Assembly (NCBI GenBank): GCA_012729335.1
Contig: JAAYDJ010000007.1
Span: 310,001 to 374,000 of the forward strand
Reading direction: 5' to 3'
DNA: 64,000 bases
Origin: Bacteroidales bacterium
GTDB lineage: Bacteria > Bacteroidota > Bacteroidia > Bacteroidales > Prolixibacteraceae
In this document: one piece after another, positions 1 to 10,068 of the stretch
Layout: the number at the start of each line of letters is the position of its first letter
How positions within the stretch are numbered: position 1 is the stretch's first letter
Made by a program: the position numbers and the translations under genes
Notes under the pieces: model-generated
What the model was told of the DNA's origin: nothing
The model's input: only the letters and a program-made list of their open reading frames with translations
The model's database searches: none

Positions 1-1
1 G

Positions 2-769
2 GCGCTGACCAATTTCATCATTGCCCGGCCGGCGACGGTCAGGGATGAGGAGTATACGGTGTCTATCGTGGTGCCTGCCCGCAATGAAAAAGGGAATATA
101 GAGAATGCGATATTACGCACTCCGGTCTTCGGCAGCCACCAGGAGTTTATTTTCGTTGAGGGTAATTCGTCAGATGGTACCTGGGAGGAGATGCTCAGGG
201 TCAGAGAGGGTCATCCTGAGAAAAACATCAAGGTTTTCAAGCAATCGGGTAAGGGAAAAGGGAATGCGGTCAGGGAAGGATTTGAGCAGGCCGGGGGTGA
301 CATCCTCTTTATTCTGGATGCAGACCTGACCACCCCTCCCGAAGATATGCCCAAGTTTTACGATGCTCTGCGCCGCAACCGCGGGGAGTTCATCAATGGT
401 TGCCGGCTGGTCTACCCCATGGAGAAACAGGCCATGCGTTTCCTGAATCTGGTGGCCAACAAAACCTTCGGAATGTTGTTCAGTTACCTTTTGGGACAAA
501 GGCTCAAGGATACGCTGTGCGGGACCAAGGTGCTTTTCAGGAAGGATTATGAGATGATCAGGGACAACCGCCATTATTTTGGCGATTTTGATCCCTTCGG
601 CGATTTTGACCTGCTCTTCGGAGCGGCCAAGCTTAACCTGAAGATGGTGGAAGTAAACGTCCGCTATAAGGACCGCGCATACGGAACCACACAGATCAGC
701 CGCTTCCGGCATGGCTGGCTCCTGCTGCGGATGACGCTTTATGCTGCCCGGAAACTGAAATTTTTCTGA
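2..769 (+). CDS. Glycosyltransferase family 2 (5' truncated by window edge)
   Basis: Open frame continues upstream of the listed start (ALTNFIIARPATVRDEEYTVSIVVPARNEKGNIENAI); GT2 motifs VVPARNE, FVEGNSSDGTWEE, FILDADLTTPPED. Confidence 0.85.
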   Translation, partial: ALTNFIIARPATVRDEEYTVSIVVPARNEKGNIENAILRTPVFGSHQEFIFVEGNSSDGTWEEMLRVREGHPEKNIKVFKQSGKGKGNAVREGFEQAGGDILFILDADLTTPPEDMPKFYDALRRNRGEFINGCRLVYPMEKQAMRFLNLVANKTFGMLFSYLLGQRLKDTLCGTKVLFRKDYEMIRDNRHYFGDFDPFGDFDLLFGAAKLNLKMVEVNVRYKDRAYGTTQISRFRHGWLLLRMTLYAARKLKFF

Positions 770-779
770 ATCTCCGCCC

Positions 780-3095
780 GTGAAAAGGAAACTTTTCGGC
801 ATGCTTCTCTGTGTGGGAATAACGGTGTTGTTTCTGCTGCTCTTTTTCAGGCCCGTACTTCGTGATCCTGATCATACCTTTTTTGCCACAGGTGGCGACG
901 GATTGAAGGCTTATTTCGGCGCACTTTACCATGTGCAGTATGACTCCCTGTCCATGAGGAGCCAGGCAATGAATTATCCTTTCGGGGAAGTCCTCCCCTT
1001 TACCGACAGCCAGCCTCCCGTAGTAAACGCCATCAGGATGGCTTCGAATGCCCTTCCCTCCCTTGGCAGTCACACCACAGGCCTCCTCAACCTGCTGATG
1101 CTCCTCTCCCTTCTTTTGGGTGCTCTTTTCCTGTACCTGATATTGACCGATCATGGCATTGACTGGTGGTATGCGGGAATCGTGGCTGCAGGCATCGCTT
1201 TTCTCTCGCCCCAGCTGGGGCGCATGGGCGGCCACTTCTCCCTCTCCTGGGTTTTCTGGATCCCCCTGACCTCCTGGCTGATCCTCCGCTTCGACCGAAC
1301 CCGCTGGCTGATCTATTCCTTGTTGCTGGGCGTGACCACTTTCCTCGCCGGTTTCCTCCATTTCTACTATATCGGGTTCATTGGTTTTCTCCTCCTGGGG
1401 TACTGGCTTTTCCGCTTCCTGTGGTACCGTAAAGCCTCCACTTTCTGGTACCGCGATCTGCTCCATGTATTCCTGCAGTTTATACTTCCTGTACTCCTGT
1501 TGCAGCTGCTGGTTCAGATCCACGACGATGTGACCGACCGTACCACCTGGCCCTTCGGATTTGATGGCAGCACGGCCCACCCTGTAGGGATTTTCCTCCC
1601 TTCCGGGGCCCCATGGGCATTCGTCCCCCGGATTTTCACCGTTTTCAGACACATCTCCTGGGAATCCCATGCCTACATCGGAACCGCCGCTCTGGCAGGA
1701 TCCCTGGCAGGCCTCTTTTTCCTTGGCAGAAGGATCAGACGCCGCCAACCCTTCTGGAAAGTGTCGCCGGTAAGAAGTATGAATGTCCTCTTCTGGGTCT
1801 CTTTCGGTGCCTTGCTTTTCTCCTTCGGAATCCCCTTCATTTTCGGCCTCGAATTTTTATACGACTATCTGGGACCATTCCGGCAACTCCGTGTGCTGGC
1901 CCGTTTCTCCTGGCTTTTTTTCTATTTCATCAACCTGGTGGTTTTTGCCTCGCTCTTCCGGAAGGCCTTTGCGGCCCAGAGCCGATGGTGGTGGAAGCTC
2001 CTCGCCGGGGCGGCTGTGTCTATGCTCCTGTTCGAGGCGGTTTTCAATACCCGGGGTATTGCGGTGCACCTGAACAACCGGATTCCCCTGCTGGAAGATA
2101 CCGAAAACCTTCTCCCTGAAAACCAATGGGTGAGAAGTGTCTCTCCATCTGATTTTCAGGCCATACTGCCTCTTCCCTGGTTCCATGTGGGATCAGAGAA
2201 TATCTGGATCGATGGCAGCGAAGAAGGAAAGGAAACCGCCATGGTGGCTTCGCTGAAAACCGGTCTTCCCCTGGCTGCTGCGATGCTGAGCCGGACTTCT
2301 CTCTCACAGACTTTCATGAGCCATGCCCTCCTGCTGGAACCTTTGCAACGCCTGGAGCTGGCCGATTACCTTCCTGCGGAAAAACCCCTTCTGGTTCTGG
2401 TCATGAAGGATTATGCCCCTGCTCCTTCGGAACAATGGTTGCTCCGGGGAACCACTCCCATTACTGAAACGGATAAGTTCGCCCTATTGAGCCTTCCGGT
2501 AGGGCATATTAAAAGCCACCATGAGACCTGGCGCAGGAAAATCATAGACCAATTCAACACTTCCCGGCTATACAGACGGGAGGGATTCCTGCTTTCCGAT
2601 TCGGCGGCATTTTTCAGGGTGCACGGCTTTGACGATCTCGGATCGGCCGAGACCCTCCGGGGTACAGGAGCCTTCTCATTTACTGGCGGCGAAAAGCTCC
2701 TGTTGTCGGCCGACACGCTTACCGGAGTTCCGGCAGGTCAAACCCTGACCTCCGGATTCTGGATCTGCCATTACCAGGAGGATGCCACCCTGCGTACCCG
2801 CCTCGATATTGTGCAAAAAGAGGCAGCCACAGGAGAGGTGGTCAGCGAAAGCAGTTTTCAGCTGTTCCGGCACCTGAAGGCTTACCAGGGCGACTGGGCC
2901 CTGGTGGAGTTCGACCTCATCACGAAAACCTCAGGGGAGATCCTGGAAATGTACCTGCATCACGATGTACTGCGCAAAGGCGAATTCACCGCTGATGAAC
3001 TGCTGATCCGCCAGCAGGGAGTGGATGTCTGGCTGAGCACCGACCGGACTCTCCTCTATAACGGCCGCACTTATATCAGAAGACAGGCGAAATAA
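780..3095 (+). CDS. Large polytopic membrane protein, possibly GT-C/YfhO-like
   Basis: 771 aa ORF, many hydrophobic segments in the N-terminal ~430 aa and a soluble C-terminal domain; directly follows the GT2 gene. Confidence 0.6.
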   Translation: MKRKLFGMLLCVGITVLFLLLFFRPVLRDPDHTFFATGGDGLKAYFGALYHVQYDSLSMRSQAMNYPFGEVLPFTDSQPPVVNAIRMASNALPSLGSHTTGLLNLLMLLSLLLGALFLYLILTDHGIDWWYAGIVAAGIAFLSPQLGRMGGHFSLSWVFWIPLTSWLILRFDRTRWLIYSLLLGVTTFLAGFLHFYYIGFIGFLLLGYWLFRFLWYRKASTFWYRDLLHVFLQFILPVLLLQLLVQIHDDVTDRTTWPFGFDGSTAHPVGIFLPSGAPWAFVPRIFTVFRHISWESHAYIGTAALAGSLAGLFFLGRRIRRRQPFWKVSPVRSMNVLFWVSFGALLFSFGIPFIFGLEFLYDYLGPFRQLRVLARFSWLFFYFINLVVFASLFRKAFAAQSRWWWKLLAGAAVSMLLFEAVFNTRGIAVHLNNRIPLLEDTENLLPENQWVRSVSPSDFQAILPLPWFHVGSENIWIDGSEEGKETAMVASLKTGLPLAAAMLSRTSLSQTFMSHALLLEPLQRLELADYLPAEKPLLVLVMKDYAPAPSEQWLLRGTTPITETDKFALLSLPVGHIKSHHETWRRKIIDQFNTSRLYRREGFLLSDSAAFFRVHGFDDLGSAETLRGTGAFSFTGGEKLLLSADTLTGVPAGQTLTSGFWICHYQEDATLRTRLDIVQKEAATGEVVSESSFQLFRHLKAYQGDWALVEFDLITKTSGEILEMYLHHDVLRKGEFTADELLIRQQGVDVWLSTDRTLLYNGRTYIRRQAK

Positions 3096-3226
3096 GTGTC
3101 GGAGTGTCAAAATACCAGATTGTGATAATATCAGGGGATTAGAATTTCAGAAGGTTGGAATTTCAGTGTCTCCGCGTCTTCAGCTGGCACCGTTTCAGAG
3201 AATCCAGGTAACATCGTATTCGCATA

Positions 3227-6019
3227 TCAACTACTCCGGATAGGCTGCGTCGGTTCTATTTCTTGTCGGGACCTTTCGTCGGTGAGGTGAATTCCTTTTT
3301 CAAGCAGGAGGCGGCCGGCCAGGCGTGTTGTGAGGGTAGCGAAGGCGACCACGGAGACGGAGCTGACCGGCATGAGTATGGCGGCGATAACGGGGGAGAG
3401 GTGCCCCTGGAGGGCGATGCCGATTCCCAGAAGGTTATAGAGGAAGGAAATGGCGAAGCTTACGTAGACGATATGGCGGGCGGTATGGGTGAAGGTGATG
3501 AAGCGGGCGAGAAGGGGGAATTTTGCCGATTCGAGGACGGCATCGCTGGCCGGAGAGAACTGCCAGGCGGTATTGGCCACCGTCAGGGCTACATCGCTTT
3601 GCATGAGGGCTCCTGCATCATTCAGTCCGTCACCGGTCATCAATACATGGTTCCCCTCTTGCTGCAGCTTTTCGATATACCGGGCCTTATCCTGCGGCTT
3701 GCAGTTAAAAATGAGATTTTCTGGTGGAAAGAGACGGGAAAGGTTCTCCCTCTCCGCATCGTTGTCGCCCGAGAGAAGCCACAGTTTGAATCTATTCCTG
3801 AGGGAACCCACCACTTCCTGAACCCCTTCCCGGTAATGGCTGGAAATGGTGAACCACCCTGCTTCCCTGTCGTCAATGGCCACAAATACCGCGGAACCTG
3901 GAAAAGAGATTTTCATTCCAGGCATACCCGACTGCAATGTATCTGCTGTGGTTCCATGCGTTAAGCCGGACTCTGGATTTTCAGATGCTGAACCAGGACG
4001 GGTTTCCGGATCTGCCCAGGTTTCATTATGCCCGGATTTTCCTTCAGAGGAACGACCTGTGACATACTCTTCCGATCCAAGCCTGATGGAGAGTCCGCCC
4101 GCCTTCCCGAAGATGCCGCGCCCCTGCACTTCCACAAACTCTTCAGACAGGCCCGGGGGAATGGTGGATGAAGTGAACGGTTGCGATATGGGGGGTGTGC
4201 CTTTCCCTGTTTCCCCTGAGATGGGATGGGAGACAGAGGCAGTGGGCGATGCTGTAATAAAAGGCTGGATTGGGCTGGTACCCGTGGTATCCCCGTCATG
4301 GGACCGGGAGGCGGTGTTTGAGGGTGAATGTGGTGACCGGAGGGATCTGACAGCAGCTGCCAGGGCCTGGCTCAGGGGGTGGGGCGATTGCCGGGCCACT
4401 GTATATATGGCCTGCTGCTCCTCGGGTGTGAGTTCCCTTCCGTGGTAGGTGACCTTCCGGGCATCGGAACGGGTGAGGGTACCCGTTTTGTCAAAGACCA
4501 CCGTATCGACATGGGAGAGGCGCTCGATCACCTCCGTGTTCTTGATATAAAGGCCTTTCCTCCCGAAGATGCGCATGGCATTTCCGAAGGTAAAGGGTAC
4601 CGAGAGGGCCAGGGCGCACGGACAGGCGATGATCAGTACCGCCGTGAATACATAGACGGCGGTATGGGCGTCACCTTTCCATAGCCAGAAGAGCATGCCC
4701 GCCAGAGCGATCGAGATGACGGTGAGGGTAAAGTACTTGCTGATGCGGTCGGTGAGGTTCTTCAGTGAGTCGGAAGGCTTTTCCCAGGTTTTGTCCTGGT
4801 TCCAGAGCTGGGTGAGATGGCTCTGGTTCACTTCTTTCACCACGCTGATGTGGATGATGCCCCCCATCTGGCGGCCACCGGCATACAGGAAATCCCCCTT
4901 TCTCTTCAGGACTGGCGTTGATTCACCGGTGACGAAGCTGTAATCGATCATGCCCGATCCCTCTGTGAGTGTGGCGTCGGCAGGGATCAGCTCTTTATGG
5001 CGAATCAGCAGTTCATCGCCCACGACCACTTTTTCCAGCAGGATATGTTCTTCCCGGCCAGTGTGGAGGCGGGTGACGGCAATGGGAAAGTAGGATTTGT
5101 AGTTTCGTTCAAAGGAGAGGGCTTCGTAGGACTTTCCCTGGTACCATTTGCCCACCAGAAGGAAGAAAATGAGCCCGGCCAGCGAGTCGGAATAACCCGG
5201 TCCCCTGCCCGAGAGCACCTCCCAAGCGGTAACCCCGAAAAGGACCAGGATGCCCAGGGCGATGGGCAGGTCGATGCTGGTGCTTTTCTTTTTCAGGTTC
5301 TTCCAGGCTGATAGGAAATAGTCGCTGCCACTGAAGAAAACGACAGGTACGACAAGAATGAGGCTCAAAATGGCCAGCATCCGGCCAAGACTGCCCTCGA
5401 CGGGTTTTCCATTGAAGTAGGCCGGAAGGCTGTAGGTCATCACATTGAGGAAAACAAAGCCAGCCACTCCGATTTTGTACAGCAGATTCTTATAAGAGGT
5501 CTTCTCTGCCTTATCGCCGGTACGGCTTTGGGAAAGATCGGGAATGTAATGGATGGAGGCCAGCAGTTCGACGAGTTGCCGCAGGCTGATCTCCTTGCGG
5601 TTAAAGGTGATGTCGACCTCTTTCCTGACGAAGCTGACACTGGAATGGCGGATGCCGGGGTGGAGTTTCTGGAGGTGTTCCAACAGCCAAATACAGGAGG
5701 CGCAATGGATCACGGGAATGTAAAAGCGGACCTTGGCGGTATCCCCTTCGGTGAAGAGGAGCAACTGGGCCTGTACCTCTTCGGTGTCGAGGAATTCGTA
5801 GCGGTTGCCGAATTCGGTGGTTTCCACCCTGATGCCGGGAGTTTTCTCGAGGTTATAATAGGTGTAGAGCTTGTTTTCATGGAGCATCTCGTACACCGTC
5901 CTGCATCCGTTACAGCAAAATTTAAGGCCGTTGCTGACCACCGGCGCTTTCCCGCAGTCGGCTCCGCAGTGAACACATTTGTTTCCCTGGTTGGCAGTAT
6001 GGTATGAATTTTCTTTCAA
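3227..6019 (-). CDS. ccoI: Heavy-metal translocating P-type ATPase, CcoI/FixI-like
   Basis: Cys-rich N-terminus (CVHCGADCGKAP...CCNGCRTVYEML), CASCIW metal site, CPCALALS, DKTGTLT, SPHPLS, GDGLNDAGAL; at the end of a cbb3 operon. Confidence 0.93.
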   Translation of the reverse strand: MKENSYHTANQGNKCVHCGADCGKAPVVSNGLKFCCNGCRTVYEMLHENKLYTYYNLEKTPGIRVETTEFGNRYEFLDTEEVQAQLLLFTEGDTAKVRFYIPVIHCASCIWLLEHLQKLHPGIRHSSVSFVRKEVDITFNRKEISLRQLVELLASIHYIPDLSQSRTGDKAEKTSYKNLLYKIGVAGFVFLNVMTYSLPAYFNGKPVEGSLGRMLAILSLILVVPVVFFSGSDYFLSAWKNLKKKSTSIDLPIALGILVLFGVTAWEVLSGRGPGYSDSLAGLIFFLLVGKWYQGKSYEALSFERNYKSYFPIAVTRLHTGREEHILLEKVVVGDELLIRHKELIPADATLTEGSGMIDYSFVTGESTPVLKRKGDFLYAGGRQMGGIIHISVVKEVNQSHLTQLWNQDKTWEKPSDSLKNLTDRISKYFTLTVISIALAGMLFWLWKGDAHTAVYVFTAVLIIACPCALALSVPFTFGNAMRIFGRKGLYIKNTEVIERLSHVDTVVFDKTGTLTRSDARKVTYHGRELTPEEQQAIYTVARQSPHPLSQALAAAVRSLRSPHSPSNTASRSHDGDTTGTSPIQPFITASPTASVSHPISGETGKGTPPISQPFTSSTIPPGLSEEFVEVQGRGIFGKAGGLSIRLGSEEYVTGRSSEGKSGHNETWADPETRPGSASENPESGLTHGTTADTLQSGMPGMKISFPGSAVFVAIDDREAGWFTISSHYREGVQEVVGSLRNRFKLWLLSGDNDAERENLSRLFPPENLIFNCKPQDKARYIEKLQQEGNHVLMTGDGLNDAGALMQSDVALTVANTAWQFSPASDAVLESAKFPLLARFITFTHTARHIVYVSFAISFLYNLLGIGIALQGHLSPVIAAILMPVSSVSVVAFATLTTRLAGRLLLEKGIHLTDERSRQEIEPTQPIRSS

Positions 6020-6062
6020 TTTGTCCCTGCCAGATCACCCCTCTCAGGAATGTAGTTGCTGG

Positions 6063-6302
6063 TTACCATATTTCACGCCCCTTCGGTTCTCCGTAGTGAA
6101 TTTCGCCATGCAAATTGTCATCATTAACCTGCAACAACAATTCTTCAAGCTCGTATTTACCCTTCACAGGGGTAATGATCTGTGCGCCGTTTTCGAGCGA
6201 AACGGCCACCTTACTCCCTTCAATCATTCCGGATTGGCGGCAATAAGCCCCGGGTATTCTGATAACCAGACTTTTACCCCATTTTTTAAAAGTTGTTTCC
6301 AT
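6063..6302 (-). CDS. AbrB/MazE-like antitoxin (SpoVT/AbrB DNA-binding fold)
   Basis: METTFKKWGKSLVIRIPGAYCRQSGMIEGSKVAVSLENG is MazE-like; start placed at the internal Met of the 6063..6332 ORF. Confidence 0.8.
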   Translation of the reverse strand: METTFKKWGKSLVIRIPGAYCRQSGMIEGSKVAVSLENGAQIITPVKGKYELEELLLQVNDDNLHGEIHYGEPKGREIW

Positions 6303-6385
6303 AACTTTGAGGTATATACTTTGAATATACAAATTTGGGCAATTATCAGAAATATGCTTTGTCTTATAGAAGTGTTTTGTTGGTT

Positions 6386-7171
6386 TTATAAAGATAGAGA
6401 GGTCGACTCATTGAAATAATCGGGTGGCGCGTAGGCAGAAGTGGACGAAAGTTCCTTTTCTTCAAGCGATTTCTCGAATTTTTTCTCTATTTTTTCTTTG
6501 GTGGGGCTGAGGTAAGGGATTCCCAGGTTAAGGCCACGGAGGATAAAGAAAATGCCGACGACAACCACCAGGACGGGTATAAGGCGGTTGATTTTATGTC
6601 GGGCGGCGGTGCTCACCATATTGCCGGCCACACCCAGAGCCAGCAGCATGGGGATGGTTCCCAGTCCGAACAGGAGCATATAAAGGGTTCCAGTTCCGGC
6701 ATGGCCGGTAGCCAGTGCACCAGCCAGGGCAATGTAAACCAGTCCGCACGGCAGCAATCCGTTCAGTAACCCGATAAAGAAAAGGCTCTGGAAGGAGCGT
6801 ACAGAGAAGAGGTTGCTGATGCTCTTTTTCAGTTTTCCCACCAGTTTAAAGCTGCTTTTGGTCAGGTCATACTGGTTGCGGAAGAGGGAAGGGAAGAGGA
6901 CCGAAACGACCATAAGCACTCCCATGATGACGGAGACCACCTGTTGGAATCCGACCAGTTCGAGACCTTGTCCGAGGAGCCCGAAGATGGCGCCCATGAT
7001 GCCGTAGGTGACGGTGCGTCCCAGGTTATAGAGGGTGCCCCCGTAGATTTTCTGGGGAAGGGTGTTGCCATGCAGGGGCAGGGCCACCACGATGGGGCCG
7101 CACATGCCCAGGCAGTGAAAACTGCCGGCGAGGCCCAATACCAGGGCTGAAATAAGAACTCCTATCATCAT
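6386..7171 (-). CDS. Sulfite exporter TauE/SafE-like family membrane protein
   Basis: GLAGSFHCLGMCGPIV and NGLLPCGLVYIAL motifs; typical partner in Bacteroidetes cbb3 clusters. Confidence 0.88.
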   Translation of the reverse strand: MMIGVLISALVLGLAGSFHCLGMCGPIVVALPLHGNTLPQKIYGGTLYNLGRTVTYGIMGAIFGLLGQGLELVGFQQVVSVIMGVLMVVSVLFPSLFRNQYDLTKSSFKLVGKLKKSISNLFSVRSFQSLFFIGLLNGLLPCGLVYIALAGALATGHAGTGTLYMLLFGLGTIPMLLALGVAGNMVSTAARHKINRLIPVLVVVVGIFFILRGLNLGIPYLSPTKEKIEKKFEKSLEEKELSSTSAYAPPDYFNESTSLSL

Positions 7172-7301
7172 TGTTTTATAGTTAGTATTTTACCCTATCA
7201 CTCATTAACGGTTGCCATTGATGGGATGATTGAATTTAAGGGGTGTTTTCCGGGAAAACCATCTTCCATTATGATTCAAGTATCATAGAATGAGTTGGTA
7301 A

Positions 7302-7757
7302 TTATTCAATTATAATTGTTTTATCCACCTCATATTCCAGTCCGGCCGAAGTCCAGGTGATTTTCACAATATAGCGTCCCGGAACCAGGTTGCTTTTGTC
7401 GATGTTCATCTGGTCGCCATCCTTTCTCAATGGGAAAGAGAGGTCCTTGTTATGGTCTGACGGGCGAAAAAAGAGTACCTCCCCCTGCTCGACAGCGGTG
7501 CGCATTTCCGGAGGGAAAACAAGGACTACCGAATCGGTGGTGGTTTCTATGTTAATCAGGGAGGCATAGGCTGCAGAACGCTGATTCTTTTGCATGGTCG
7601 AGGTGTGGTCCACGCCTTTCTCGTAGTAATCACGGTGAACCATGTTCACATCCTGATGAAAGGCAAATACCACAAATGTGATGACCGCTGCAAGGAAAAG
7701 CAGCAGGAAGATCAACACTCCCGTACCCCAGTTAAATTTTACTTTCATTTTCACCAT
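7302..7757 (-). CDS. FixH family protein
   Basis: Single N-terminal TM, short periplasmic domain, located between ccoG and the TauE/SafE gene. Confidence 0.85.
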   Translation of the reverse strand: MVKMKVKFNWGTGVLIFLLLFLAAVITFVVFAFHQDVNMVHRDYYEKGVDHTSTMQKNQRSAAYASLINIETTTDSVVLVFPPEMRTAVEQGEVLFFRPSDHNKDLSFPLRKDGDQMNIDKSNLVPGRYIVKITWTSAGLEYEVDKTIIIE

Positions 7758-7871
7758 TTAATAAGTTGCTCTTCAGTTATTTATAGATTGCTCAACGGTT
7801 GGCCGAGGCAGGAAAGAGTGAAAGGTGCAACACCGGAAAATCATACTAGTCAATTTTTGGTATATGTGAGG

Positions 7872-9248
7872 TTACTTCTCGGGTCCCACAAAGGTCGATT
7901 CCGTGGTTTCGATAAGTTTCTCACCGTGGTATATGGCAAATCTGATGCTGTTTTTTGTCCCGGTGACCTGGTTGCGGGGGAGGAGGAGGACAAAAGAGGA
8001 TTCATACATTCCCTGGTCGGCGACCGATATTTTGTTTCCTGCCATGCGAATCTCTCCTCCCTCAGGGGAGATCAGTCTGAGTTGCAGGTCCATCACCTCG
8101 TGGGTTTTATTGACGATTTTGATATTATAGAGGTTGGAAAGGGTTCCGTCTTCATTTTCCTGATAGAGGAGTCCGGGTGTACGCAAGATGGTGGTTTCGG
8201 CCTCAGGGCGGGTGAGCAGGGTATAGAGGAAGAAGGAGAAGAGGAGGATGAGCACCACGGAATAGGCGCGGTTGCGCCAGTTCCACATAGAAGTATGCCC
8301 TTTTTCGATTCCCTCGGCCGACACATACCGGATCAGGCCGGCCGGCTTGCCGGTTTTTCCCATTACCCTGTCGCACTCGTCGATACAGGCGGTACAGTTG
8401 ATGCATTCGAGCTGGGTGCCGTTGCGGATATCGATGGCGGTGGGGCATACGGCCAGGCAGAGCCGGCAGTCGATACAATCCCCGGTGGCCCTGGGGCCGC
8501 GGGGTTCTCCCCGTTTGTAGTCGTAGGAAACCACCATGCTCCGCCGGTCCAGCAGAACCCCCTGCATACGGCCATAGGGGCATACCATGGTGCAGAGCTG
8601 CTCGCGGAAATAGGAGTACATCCAGTAGAAAAAGAGGGATACCGCCATCATGACCAGGAACTCCGTCAGATGTTTCCCCACGGGATCGGAAATGATGGCG
8701 AAAAGCCTTTCATACCCGATGAACCACATCAGGAAGACATTGGTCATCAGGAAGGCCACCAGTAGGAATAACCCGTGCTTGAGGCTCTTTTTGAAGATTT
8801 TCCGGGTGGTCCAGGGGCTCTGGTCCAGTTTCCGGCGTGCCTGGTAGTCTCCCTCCACAAGGAATTCAATTTTGCGGAAGACCATTTCGAGGAAAAGGGT
8901 TTGGGGACAGGCCCATCCGCACCAGATGCGGCCAAAGGTAACTGTGAAGACGATGATAAACAGGACAAAGGAGAGCATCAGCAGGGCCAGGATAAAAGTG
9001 TCCTGGGCCCAGAAAATCGCCCCGAAGATGATGAATTTCCGGTCGGGAATATCGAGCAGAATCAGGGGATAGCCGTTAATTTTGATAAATGGGGCTGTTA
9101 CGAAAAAGGCCAGAAGGAGATAGGCCACGAACATCCTGCGGGTATGCCATTTCCCCGAGGGTTTCTTGGCATACACCCATTTGCTGTGTCCCTCCTCGTC
9201 GATATTGATGGGACGGTCGCGGAACGAATATTCTTTCTGATTAGTCAC
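7872..9248 (-). CDS. ccoG: Cytochrome c oxidase accessory protein CcoG (FixG/RdxA)
   Basis: GRIWCGWACPQTLFLEMVFRKIE, CPYGRMQGVLLDRRS, CIDCRLCLAVCPTAIDIRNGTQLECINCTACIDECD; C-terminal Ig-like domain. Confidence 0.95.
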   Translation of the reverse strand: MTNQKEYSFRDRPINIDEEGHSKWVYAKKPSGKWHTRRMFVAYLLLAFFVTAPFIKINGYPLILLDIPDRKFIIFGAIFWAQDTFILALLMLSFVLFIIVFTVTFGRIWCGWACPQTLFLEMVFRKIEFLVEGDYQARRKLDQSPWTTRKIFKKSLKHGLFLLVAFLMTNVFLMWFIGYERLFAIISDPVGKHLTEFLVMMAVSLFFYWMYSYFREQLCTMVCPYGRMQGVLLDRRSMVVSYDYKRGEPRGPRATGDCIDCRLCLAVCPTAIDIRNGTQLECINCTACIDECDRVMGKTGKPAGLIRYVSAEGIEKGHTSMWNWRNRAYSVVLILLFSFFLYTLLTRPEAETTILRTPGLLYQENEDGTLSNLYNIKIVNKTHEVMDLQLRLISPEGGEIRMAGNKISVADQGMYESSFVLLLPRNQVTGTKNSIRFAIYHGEKLIETTESTFVGPEK

Positions 9249-9250
9249 TT

Positions 9251-9465
9251 ATGTTAATATTGAGTCTGGAATCAGGAGTCTGGAATCAGGAGTCTGGAAT
9301 CTTGAATGTGGGAATCTGGAATCTTAAGTCTTGAATCTTAAGTCTTAAGTGAACTCCGAACTTCGGAATCTGGAATCTTAAGTCTTGAATCTTAAGTCTT
9401 AAGTGAACTCCGAACTCCGGGATCCGGAATCTTGAATGTGGGAATCTCGAGTCTCATGATCTCTC
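9251..9465. repeat. Degenerate ~7-bp-period repeat with a 54-bp tandem duplication
   Basis: Direct copies of GGAATCTGGAATCTTAAGTCTTGAATCTTAAGTCTTAAGTGAACTCCGAACTtC begin at ~9311 and ~9365; further GGAGTCTGGAATCA units precede them. Confidence 0.9.
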
Positions 9466-9471
9466 CGTCTT

Positions 9472-10068
9472 CTATTCGCACGGTTGGCCTTGTGGGGCTT
9501 TGGCATTGGCCGGGTTGGAGCCTTTGAGGCTAATGATATAACTGGAGACCTGGCTGATTTTCTCATCATTGATTTGTCCTTTGAAGGCGGTCATCCCCTT
9601 GGTGGGGAAACCGTTTTTGATGATGTAGAAAACCTCGTCGAAGGAGCAGCCGTGGATCCAGGCGTTGTCGGTCAGGTTGGGGCCTATGGCGTTGCCTTCG
9701 CCTGCGTTGCCATGGCAGGCGGCGCAGTTCATGGCGGCATACACCTCCCTGCCCGCATTCAGGGAAGCCTCATCGGTAAGCAGGGAAAATACGCCTTCCG
9801 GAGTGGCCGAGGCGTATTTTACCTGTGCCTTTTCAACCGCCCGGGCATACTCCTCATCCTGGTTGGGACCCACTTTCAGCCAGTAATAATAGGCCCCATA
9901 GAGGATGGAGATCCCGATGGTGAGGTAGAAGATGGCCATAATCCATCCTGGCGGCGGATTATCGAGCTCCTTGATCCCGTCATACTCATGTTCTTCGATA
10001 CCCATGTCATTTTTGTCACCCTGGACATCATCATAAAGTTCAGAATCATTGTTATTTGAAGTCATCAT
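9472..10068 (-). CDS. ccoP: cbb3-type cytochrome c oxidase subunit III (CcoP-like, mono-heme)
   Basis: N-terminal TM (GWIMAIFYLTIGISILYGAYYYW) and one heme site CAACHG. Confidence 0.9.
   Translation of the reverse strand: MMTSNNNDSELYDDVQGDKNDMGIEEHEYDGIKELDNPPPGWIMAIFYLTIGISILYGAYYYWLKVGPNQDEEYARAVEKAQVKYASATPEGVFSLLTDEASLNAGREVYAAMNCAACHGNAGEGNAIGPNLTDNAWIHGCSFDEVFYIIKNGFPTKGMTAFKGQINDEKISQVSSYIISLKGSNPANAKAPQGQPCE

Noticed and set aside
3096-3226. Repeated GAATTTCAG in the intergenic region before ccoI stop
   Set aside because: Only two short copies; could easily be chance.
6063-6332. Complete MazEF toxin-antitoxin module
   Set aside because: Only the antitoxin-like protein is present; no MazF/PemK-like ORF adjoins it on either strand.
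9251-9465. CRISPR array
   Set aside because: Repeats are short, contiguous and degenerate with no unique spacers of constant length, and no cas genes are visible.
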